Source: Solea solea
Lineage: Eukaryota; Chordata; Actinopteri; Pleuronectiformes; Soleidae
Length of the DNA: 64,000 nucleotides
Direction of reading: 5' to 3'
Assembly: GCF_958295425.1 (NCBI RefSeq)
Contig: NC_081138.1
Location: 20,086,886 to 20,150,885 of the forward strand
Numbering within the stretch: the first letter of the stretch is position 1; every line of letters starts with the position of its first letter. The position numbers were made by a program, and so were the translations under genes. Below, piece by piece: positions 36,256 through 47,200 of this stretch. The notes beneath the pieces were generated by a model. That model saw only the letters and a program-made list of their open reading frames with translations. It was not told the origin of the DNA and made no database searches.

Positions 36256-38769
36256 TAGGATCCTAATCCCTCAGGCTTGGCTGCATCACGTCCTGAGGAT
36301 AAACTGACATGTAGGCTTTGGACATGTGAAAATGTCACTTGGACATTGACATTTTTTATTTATGTTTTATAAAGAAAAGTACACTTTTGTACTACAGGGG
36401 GATGTCAACACAGGTAAGGCAACATTGTATTGATTGATGTATTGATTTATTTGTTTTTATGCTTGTATACTTATGTTGGCTTCAGTGTTCTATTGAATGT
36501 TCTGTTTTGTCATACAAATGTGTGAGGGAAATGTTATATACTTTGCAGTGCTACATCTTTTTTTATCTTGTTGCAACAATTTCAGCGTCAAGCAACAGTT
36601 TCTTTTCAGAACATGCATTTCAGTGCAATAATAAAGTATCCTCTTGGGTCAACCTCAAGTCACACTGCTGCTCTTATTCTAATATATACAGTACCTTGTA
36701 CAGTTTGTTCCGATTTTGATTAAAGCCACTGCATAGAAACAGGATATGTTCTTACCAGAATGAATATGCTCAGGTATGCTCAATGAACGAGGAGTCTGCT
36801 TGTGTTATCAGGATCTTTTCAATGTAGAATATTATGCGTTAACATTTTTTTTTTACGAGAATACAAAGTGATATGTCTGATAATGCCCCAGGTCGCCCTC
36901 TTGAACTCTTGAGGTTGCAGGGGAGCTGAGTTTAAACCAAACTGCTTTGATGGTTGAGTTATTTCACCACACAATTACAGTCTGGCAATTTTTTAAACCA
37001 ACTGACTGATCCACCCCGCAAACGTACGGTATGATGAAGTAAATCTGCTTTGGAACAAACACATGTATAGGTTTAGCAGAGATACAAATATGGATGAGAG
37101 CAAAACCGAGTTAGAAACGACAACCTCGTGTAAAACACGCACAGGTGTTACCCTCAGAGATTGTTACTACGTTACATAAGATTACAAAGACTCACAAACA
37201 GAAGAAGACGCTCACTTCATAGTTTAATGTAAGAATCACAACAAAGCAGATCATGTATAATATATAGTGGTGGTGTGTGGGGGGGGATGAATAAGCACTT
37301 TCCAAATTAGCTGTGGGTGTTTACTTTAAACACAGTCATGTTGAACAAGGCATTCAGAGCCGACGGCAACAGCCGGAGACTGTGGTGGTTCTGGGTGAAA
37401 TTACATACAAGAACCGTGGCTGGAAAAAGTCTCCAACTGCTGACCACGGAGTGTGTATGTGTGTGTGTGTAGTCTGGTTTAAGCCTTACTCTTATTGTAG
37501 GGACTTAAATCTGTTTACATACAGTCTCTTTATGGAACGGTGAGGTTAGGTTTATACGTTAAGGGTCAGGGTCTCGCAGCCATGGTAAAGGTTAAAATAA
37601 AATGAGAGGAAATGAATTGTAGGTGTAACTCCACAGTGTGAGTATATGGCTGCGTTGCTCCTCTCCGCAGAACAACTGCTATAGAAACTGATTAAGCACA
37701 ATGATAGAGTTTGGCTCAGTCAAAAATAAGAAATGAAACAGTAAAAGGTCACATGGCAAGATTGTAACAGCTTCCTGTAAATTACACGGTGACCTCACTG
37801 CTTCCTGTTAAAATATCAGACACACATCGATTTCCATGATTCAGAGCAGCACTTTTGACTTTTCAACACTGGGTCACTTAGAGAGGAAGGAGGCAGATTG
37901 TGATCTTTTCAAATTGTGCAGTGGCATAAAATGCTGATTTGATGTTTGAATTTGTGTGTGAGTGGGAGATGAAGTTGATACACTCACAAATACTTACACA
38001 GATCAATAACTCAGAGGAAGGGAGACAGTGTGAGTACAGGCAGTCTCACTGTTATGTAAGAGCCAGCTGTGTGAGTGGAGGAGCTGCAGCGCGATGATGA
38101 AAGCAACACTGCTTCCCTCATCCAGACAGAGCATCCATCCTCTCACTTACTTTCCTGAATTGTTCATGTATTATTCAAGTTACTGAAGGAAACAACAAAT
38201 AGGAAAAATCACATCATGGCACTGCAGTGCCTCTCATTACCCATGGCAGCAAGACAGATTCATACATATATTTTCACACTGATGATGGGATTTCAAAAAC
38301 TGCATATCCAAAAGCTGTGAGTGCATGCTTCAAATCCAGACTCGGTAATCCACTGCCGCCAACGGCAACCACTGTGTGTTTCGTGATGAAACAATGATGT
38401 GAGATGTGGCAAGACGGGGGGGGAAAAAAAAAATCTGCAGTTAATCTGGATTAAATCATAGCGTTCATCATCCTGGATATAAATCAGAACATACCAGTTC
38501 ATACCAAACCTTCCAGTCTCTGTCTGTCCGTCTGTCATAAATAGGCTCACAGCATTTTAAAATGTTGTGCACAAATACTGCAAGTAAAAAAGTAAAACAA
38601 ACTGTACTGTTGGAAACATAAAGTCTCAATATTGTTATTCAATTTGAGTCTGGAGTTTGACCAAGGGCCCTATTGTGTGGATCTTCTGCAGTTAGCTGTG
38701 GGCTACTGGACTTGTTTGAGTTAAGAAACCCCTTGGAGGAGAGAACTACAGAAGATGACTTACTGAGTG

Positions 38770-39015
38770 GAGTTTTACGTGTTCTCCCTGTGTGCACGTG
38801 GGTTCTCTCTCTTTTTAAACTGCGTCTTCCTCCCAAAAACCTGCAGAAAAGGTTGAGTGGACCATCCCTGACCATAGGTGTGAGTGTGAGAGTGAATGTT
38901 TGTTCACCTCTGTATGTTGGCCCTATGATGGACTTGCCTTTCACCTTATATGTCAGCTGACATTGGCTCCAGCCCCTCATGTGGACGGTAAAGTGGTAGA
39001 AAATGAATGAATGAC
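38770..39015 (+). mobile_element. Degenerate SINE copy
   Basis: It retains ACGTGTTCTCCCTGTGTGCA, GGTGTGAGTGTGAGAGTGAA and CTATGATGGACTTGCC, and ends in GTAGAAAATGAATGAATGA. It is more diverged than the 7.1 and 48.9 kb copies. The tRNA-like head is not recognisable. Confidence 0.75.
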
Positions 39016-39984
39016 ATTAAATCTGTATCAGACGATGCTCAAATCAGTCGAGTGTCATACAGTTCTGTCATTTAAATATTAACTATATCCGAATTTCAAA
39101 CCCCTTTGCGTCCTATAGTGTGTTGTTCTGTTGAAAAGAGTATGCATTTTTAAACACATATTTGTTTCAAAACTGTGAACATTTTGGACAATTAATAGAC
39201 TGTTTTATTGCTCTAAAATACAAATTTTTAAAATGTTTTTGTAGCCTTAGAATAGGCTTTAACATGTACTTTGGGCAAGGACCTTGCTTTATGAAGGAGT
39301 CTGCTCTGTCACACTGGACCTTTAACTGGGACCTGTTCAGGAGAGATGTCTCCACCTTCCTGTTTGCTGTTGGGAAGCAGTTTGACATGATGACTGAATG
39401 ATGAGGTTCCAGCAATTATTTCAACAATCTCCGACATTTAAATAAAGACAGATGGTGGAATTGTGCCATTCTGAGGAACAAAGCCCAGCCATGGCTCCCG
39501 TACCTCACAGTTGGACTGAGGGGTTGACAACTGACTAATCTAAGCCGGAATACTTGTTTTTATTAGAATATATGCTGTACCTGTATGTGACAGTTGCAGA
39601 CTTTTACAAAGGTTATATAGCTTGTCACCCTGTCATCTGTGTTTCTGGCTTTTGAGTATAAAACTCAAGACCGGTCTGCAGTAGTGCTGAGCGGTGGATC
39701 AAAATGGCGTCACAGCATTTGAGCGAGGGAGATGATGAGATTATCTGGTTGTGTGGAAGGACAAGCAGCCTACAGGGGCAGAATGGGATGGAACTGAACT
39801 GCACCCTCCTACCTAATAACACTTCATTTCTGACTAGGATCACTTACAGGACTTAATTAAACCTTTAAGCGCTTTAACACAAAAACAAATCAATTGCAGA
39901 GACGCAGAGAAACAAAAAGCATCTCCTCTACAAGCATGTTCTTCTTTGCTGTTTTGCTGACGTGTGTTGTACACTGTGTTACAG

Positions 39985-40708
39985 GTCGAGCATGCAGCAC
40001 TGTGCACATGAAGGAAGATAAATCAACTCAGCTGCCGAGGCCTCGAACCTGAAACAGACGCTCTTACGACAGAAGACCCGCAGCTCCCTCTGGACACCTG
40101 GGACACCGAGAGCAACTTACGGCCTTCCTAGTGAGGATTATGTCATTATAGCTGACGACTTGGGCTTCTCCGGTGTTCGACAGCTACGAGGCAAAACCAG
40201 TCCTGCTCTCCAGACACGAAGCAGGGAACCATGGATGACTCTTATCACAACAACGTGAACCAGCAGGTGACGGAGAGCGGAGAGTACACCTACACCCAGG
40301 ACGGAGGAGGTCACGACAGCTACCCTTACCAAACGGACTACCCTCCACAGGACGAGGACGCTGCAAGTGACGACACTGAGGGGGCAGATGACAACGAACA
40401 GATGTATGAGGGGGAGTACCAGGGCATCCCGCACCCAGACGAGATCAAGGAGGCACGGCGGGCAGCCCGGATTGAGGCCAGGAGGAAAGCCCGTCAGGCT
40501 GCGCAGCAGGTGGACGAGGAGGACAACCTGCCAGAGCAGTACGAGGCCATCATGGAGGACTGCGGCCATGGGCGCTTCCAATGGATGCTGTTCTTCGTGC
40601 TCGGCTTGGCACTAATGGCCGATGGAGTGGATGGTTTTGTGGTGGGCTTCGTCTTGCCCAGTGCTGAGAAAGACATGTGCATATCCAATGCTGACAAAGG
40701 ACTGCTGG
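39985..40708 (+). CDS. sv2b: sv2b coding exon 1 with 5' UTR
   Basis: A likely acceptor GTGTTACAG ends at 39984, so the exon would carry 246 nt of leader. Coding starts at ATG 40231 in a strong context (ACCATGG). An in-frame TGA at 40153-40155 excludes an earlier start in this exon. It encodes residues 1-159 plus one base: the acidic cytoplasmic tail, an Arg/Ala-rich helix (residues 73-91) and TM1. The donor is CTGG/GTAAGT. Confidence 0.9.
39992..40151 (+). promoter_or_regulatory. Upstream ORFs in sv2b leader
   Basis: Three short ATG-initiated ORFs precede the main start: 39992-40021 (9 codons), 40008-40052 (14 codons) and 40140-40151 (3 codons). All close before 40231. If this exon is the mRNA leader, they could damp translation. 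Confidence 0.5.
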
Positions 40709-43700
40709 GTAAGTGAGGACAAAGACAGGGAAAGTGAAAGAAACGGTGAGGTCTCTCATGTGAGTTAAAGGTCTCTGTTGAGTTTATGTCTAGTTATCAA
40801 TTCCAAAATGGCATAACAATTAATGTAAAGGAATTTAGTGCTTGTAAAATCATTACACTGAGGAGGGGAGTGTTCCAGAGGCTGATGAGAAAGTCATTAG
40901 TATGGCCCTAAACCAGAGAACTGGAGAAATGAAAATTGACCTGACCTGATTATAGAGCTGGAATAAAATGGCGACCCATTACACCGTTGCTGAAATATTT
41001 CAGTCTGGACCAAAGGTGAACTTACTGATAGACCACCGTCATGCATCCAGCACAGCTGCAAACAGATTCCGCTCACACGTTTCCCCCAGACCGATAAACA
41101 ACCCTTTGGAAACCTAGACTAGATAATTGCAATCATCTGTCAAAGACTTCCAATCTTTACCCAGGGAAGAGGAACTCATCAGTGAAATGATCTGCCATTG
41201 TTCTTGGCAGAAACACAGCCTGCATGTGTTTGGCTCTTGATGGAAAATGGTTGCAGACCACTGATTCGAGCAGAAATATTCTCCAGCCACTGGGATAAAT
41301 TAGGGAAAACAAGGCTTGGATCATATTGCAAATGCATAAAAAAAATGAAAAAAAAGAAGAAAACCATTGTGTCCTAAAAGAGAATGAGCCGACTGGGAGC
41401 CATCAGATTAGCATCACTGAGCATTAGCACTGGTGCTACATATGTCTCAAAGACAACTCGAGAGGTGCCACAACTCACGATAAGTGTTTCTTTATATTCG
41501 ACATTAATCGAGAAACAGAATATTGTGCATTAATTGGAGCATTTCCTTGCGATTGTTGAAGTTTCACCTGCTCCAAAACGTGGACCACAATGTTAAACGT
41601 GCAAAAGAGAAAGGGAGCTATAGGAAAAACAGACACAGCTTAATTGCAAATTTGAAATAAATCGGATTCTCACTTCCCGTGTAGATCTAAACTGCAAATT
41701 AAATCCTCTCCCCTCATGTCCCACGCCTTGTTGTGTAGCCAGGCGATGTGGTCGACTGCACATTGCTCATTTAACCTTAACAACGGGCACCTGAGACGAA
41801 GCTTTGCCTGATGACTGATGATGAAACAGGTGGTGATAGAGCATTCAGTGTGTGCTCCCAGGCTAATATGGAGCATGATGCAGAAGTGGAGGAGCCTGGC
41901 CTGGCCTGCGGTGCCCGGCGCAGGGCCGTCAGATACACTTCAGGCCTCTGACAGTCTGTGGTAGCAGGAGGAAGGCCTGACAGCGTCTGTTCGTGCAGAG
42001 TGAAGAGGGGAGCACAGATCAGTGGCCGAGAATATGGAGTAGATATGGAGAATGACGCTGTTTGATTCATGCTCATGCTCTGCTCACCAAGAACGCGGGA
42101 GCTGAGATGTGTTTAATCTCCTTGGACAGCGGATAGACTTCCAAACCTTTTGTCAAACAGAGGGGAATGGGTTTCTGCTCTTATGTTTCAAATGGTCGTG
42201 TTTACTCTATAAGAAAATACAAGAGACACAGTGGCGAGGAGGAGGAGGAGGATGTTCTGTTCTGTCAGGTTTTTAATCCAAGACTTCATCCGTTTGCTTA
42301 GATTTCCCCTCCTGATAGCTCAAAGGAATTGCTTGTGTTTTTGACATAGGGAGCTACATGTCATTGCAGAGGATGCATTTCTGGAATAAACTGCCCAAAC
42401 TGCAGTTAAAAAGGTGATGTATAAACTATGAGGAGGTTTTATGATGCTTCCCTCGTGCTATTAATAAATATTAATACAGAATATACGCGGTGCATAGCAT
42501 TTCATTGCAGTGTTGTGCACCGTATGCTTCAGCGATCTAGCTCGATGAGCTCATTACGTTTTATATGATATCCTTTTTATATGACATGTAGAAGGCAACA
42601 CTGCAGCAATGATTTTAAGTACTTTCATGGAGAAATGCAGTTGCAGGGTTAGTGTTAGTATGCATCAATGAATGATTGATATATCTGATTATTTTTAAAG
42701 AAGCTGGCATCATTGAAATTCACAGATTTAGCATATTGTTTGCAACAGTATACACGCACAGATTACAGGGAGCAGGATGTTGTATGTGTCCTGTGTGTTT
42801 GGAATAGACCTAAGGAAAAAAAAAAGGTTATCTAAAGAACAAGTTGGTAAAGTTTGAATTTAGAATATCAACTTTCATATACTGGCTGAAAATGAAGTCT
42901 TGTATCGCTATCTCAGTCAATCAGATATGTGATAGTAGCAGCAACTGATAGGAATATGAAAAAGATAGCTTTACCCTGTTATCACACCGTTTATGTCTTT
43001 CCATTCTGCCTAGTTATTCAAAAAATATTAAAATCTTAAAAATAATTAAACATTAGGAGAAGTGCTCAATCTCTTTCAGTCAGAATACATTACACACAGT
43101 AATAAAATGTGTTCATTACAAATATGGATTTGTTTCAACAGTGTATACGTTACTGTGCAAAAGCTTTATTGTTTTTATGCCCGTCAAATTCTCTAATCAT
43201 TTGCATTAGACATTGGAATGATGTGACTGAAAGTCGGTCTTAGATATTAGTAAACTGTCAGTGAGTTGAACTCATGTGACGCTCAAGCATGTCTTGAATA
43301 AACCTGGCGTAATAGACAGATTTTACCAGCAACATTATTTTGGAGAATGATCATTTGGGAAATAATTTGCACTGTTTTTGCAGGAGGTTAAATGTCACTT
43401 CATGTGCATGTGCTGAATGCACTTACAGGAAGGCAAAGAAAGAAGGAATGAGAATTAGGACACTTCATGGAGCAGCCTGAATCTTGTTGCTGCAGGGGAA
43501 CATCCTTGGCCTCCACCTCATACTTGACGCCCTCTGACGAATTTCTGACCACTAGGTCACCTGTCAATTTCTCAGGGACATACACGTTGCCTTAAGCAAC
43601 AACTCGACCGAGATGTTAAAGTGACATATCAGCCTTGACTGTTTGTTTCCAATGAGCAGCCACTTGTTGAATGAGCCGAGGATGGTTGAGATTGCCGTGA

Positions 43701-46700
43701 GGACGGGCCAGTAATCCATAAGGAGGGTGCGAACGACGCCTTCACGTGCCCGCTAAAACGCTTAATCCCACTGTAATTAAGGTTGTGTGTGTAGTAAAAA
43801 CACAGGGGAAGCAGAAGGTGTGCGCCTAAAGGTTTAAACAACATGATGGAGTGGATGCTTGAGGTTGTAGGTTGCAGTTGTGACACCAATAAAGGGGAGG
43901 GGGGGAGGGGGGGGGAGCATATTACTCTCCCCAGAGACATAAAAAGGAAGTACACAATCTTTATTATCTCCTTGGTGCAGTAATGGGCAGCACTGTTGGT
44001 CATTTTTATGGGCTTGCCTCTCGCCTTTCAACAATGACAAACAGTGGCATACGTCTGCAGGTAAAATAAAGAAGACCATTTGTTTTGCAGTAATAAAAGG
44101 CTGACAGAGAAAAGCAAACAGAGAAACAATGTTGTTGGGATGATGGAGAACCATTCTAATTATTCAGAGATGTGTATCCGAGCATGCAATGTTGAATTAC
44201 ACTACAAGTATGATGGTCTCTGTGATTCTGTGTTCATGAAAAGGTAAAGGGAGCCCCCTTGTGGGCATAAGGAGTTCTGGCCTTGGCTTTTGCCTTCTTT
44301 AAATATTATAATGTCACTGGTGTTTTATGTATGCATCTACATTTGTTTATCTGTTGGCCTACACTGTTTGCTTCACTAAGATCTACCGTGTGAGTAAAAC
44401 ATAGAGCTGGATTATAAATCTAATCTCTTTGTGTGTGTGTGTGTGTGTTTGCAGGTCTGCTGGTGTATGTGGCCATGATGGTGGGGGCACTGATTTGGGG
44501 GGGTCTGTGCGATAAGATGGGCAGGAGGAAGTGTCTGATCTACGTTCTGACGATCGACCTGGTCTTCTCCTTCCTGTCCTGCTTCGCCCAGAGCTACGGC
44601 TTCTTCCTCTTCTTCAGGTTCTGCTCAGGCTTTGGGTGAGACTCACATTTGCATTTAAATGTGTGTTCACGTGTACGTTTCCAGACCTCACTCAAACCAC
44701 AGATTTTTACATGGGGCTGACCTTTTTTTTCCATTAATACTCTAATCCTTTTAGTTGAAATAAGTATGTCTGTCATATTTTATTGAGAAAAAAAAAAAAT
44801 ATTTGTATTCGATATTCGTTCCCGAAATGAAAAACTTGGCATTTAAATATAAATGAGTAATAGGTGGCAGCTCCATTCAAATACGCGGTCCAACACAGAG
44901 GCAGAGAAACACACCAGTCTTGCATTTAATTTCTAACATTTTAATTATAATATTAATATATAATATTAACTGGTAAATTTAGTTCATTGAAAGTCGAGGA
45001 ACGAGTCTTGGTCTCCAATACTTACAAGTATCTAATAGAAATGTAAAAACAATCAAGAAATAAATAAAACCAATCAATCGACAGCAGCATTAAAAGGTAA
45101 CGTGTTTTTTAAAGTGCAACAGGTTCTAGTGGCAGAGTGGAACAGTCTCACAGACTGCTCTGTCTCTGCATCTGCTAGTGTCGAAGTGTCTGCAGGACTG
45201 GGTAAGCTGCATCCAGTAGCCCCCCCGGGCACTGCAAATATGCAGCAGCAGCAGAAGCGCCCAGTGATGCAGGGAGTTGCTGTGCTCTCCACCACACACC
45301 TGTAGAAGGAGCCATTTTTATGATGTTCTGTGTTATCCTGCCAGGTGAGGGTATTGGAGAGGTGCACACCGTCTATATATAGAGAGACAGAGGGACAATT
45401 CTGGTCTTCTGGACGTCCACAATCATCTCCACTGTTCTTCTTACACCACAGTCCCAGTCTATCTACCTCCTGCCTGTGCTCTGACTCTTTTTCCCGTTGG
45501 TTATTAGCTCCACTATTGCAGTATAACGTCTGCCGTCACGATGAGGTTGCTGTCACATAGTGGGCTCTGCAGTCGTGCGTGGGCAGTGTGTAGAGGACAC
45601 AGCCAGTGTTCAGAGTAATAGATGACAATGTGATGTTACCAATTCTGACAGACTGGGGGTCAGTTAGTTAAGAAGTACCACAAATCCAATTGCAGAGTGT
45701 TTTGGGATGATTGTTTTAAAAGCAGAACTACAATCCAGAAAGAGCAGCCTCCCTCATCTCCAGATGTGTGAGAAGCCTGGATGGAGGAAAGTGGAGATGT
45801 CATTAGATGTGGCACCATTCTGTTTTGTAGGCATGCAGTACTGGTAAGGGTAAGCTATTATTATCAATGGTCTCCATGATCATTACCAGCCTCTCAAAGC
45901 ACTTCATTATTAAATATTGGGTGAATAATTTAATCTTATGGCTTTTTCCTGTAAAAACACTGTAAAATCCATACTGAGATCCCACTGTTGCTGCTGCAGG
46001 TTGAACAATACACACGGCAAAGAAGGGCTTCACTTTACTATTCACATGAACTCAAAGACACATTAGCTGCAGCAGAACTCCACTTATTTACCTTATCAGA
46101 GCATTTCTTTATGACACTAATTAAAACAAGAGAACAGGGACCATGGCTTGTTTCTAATTTGAGTTTTATTGCTGAGTTTGAATTCCCGCTGTCGCCAGCA
46201 CCTTAGGGTGATGCCTTTTTTTTTTTTGCTGTGCACACTTTACTTTTACAACTTTCAAAGACACATTTTTTTGATAGTGATTGCAGCATGACCCTTCCCA
46301 GACCTGCAATATCGATGTTTGAGCTATTTCCTGAGCCAGAAAAATAATAAAATAAAAAAAACCTCTAAGGCCATAAAAAGAAATGTTCACTTGTCATTGA
46401 TTTAAAATGAGTCCCATGTTAGTCATTTCACTGGCTTCACAAAAACACAAAGAGCCAGCACAATTCAACGTCTCCATTTTTATCTCTTATGTATTAATAT
46501 TAAAATTTGAATAAATACTGCATTTTGTTGAAAAAAAAAAAAGTGATGCTACCACCAATCTCATATTGACAATTTCTGAATTATTTTCCCAATATGAACC
46601 ATGTCCTCAACCTGATTATTACCTGATAGGCTTGTCAGAAAAATGCATTAATTCCTTTAAATACAAATCAAGACGAAATCTTTAAAAACGGTCACCTTGA

Positions 46701-47169
46701 TGATGTTTTCTTTTTATAATGTGCATCATATTTTCTTCAAAATTGGGGCATTATAGCAGATTTAAAGTGCAACTAAACAAAATGAAAAAATTGAATAACA
46801 CCCGCATCGAGACCGCCAATTTCTATATTACAATTTCTGGAAACACAGGCTGCCACTGAATCTTATTATTATCTAACCACTAATGTCGTTTAATTAATTG
46901 GAATTGTTGAGGCAGACAGCTCAGAGACAAGCATCTTAAAATCTGGAAAAACTTTAATAGCATCTTGGGAAGAATCTTTTCTAAAATATTATTTTTGTGG
47001 TTTCTCCTACAGAATTGGTGGCTCCATCCCAATAGTGTACACCTACTTCACCGAGTTCCTGCAGATGGATAAACGTGGAGAACATCTGAGCTGGCTCTGC
47101 ATGTTCTGGATGTTAGGCGGCCTGTACGCCTCCTTCACCGCCTGGGGAATCATCCCTCACTACGGTAAA

Positions 47170-47200
<31 letters not shown>

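Larger units (their letters stand above)
34902..39984 (+). other. Upstream sv2b region or first intron
   Basis: It contains a T27 run (36020-36046), a GT/G tract (36214-36255) and a degenerate SINE (38770-39015). No coding exon was recognised. Confidence 0.5.
40709..44454 (+). other. sv2b intron (3.7 kb)
   Basis: It contains interspersed repeat copy 2 (43150-43340), a G-rich tract near 43899-43916 and the (GT)9 tract at its 3' end. No extra exon was recognised. Confidence 0.8.

Noticed and set aside
39162..39401. Frame containing FNMYFGQGPCF and WDLFRRDVSTFLFAVGKQF
   Set aside because: It looks protein-like but has no splice context and no family I can name. Probably a decayed transposon or pseudogene fragment.
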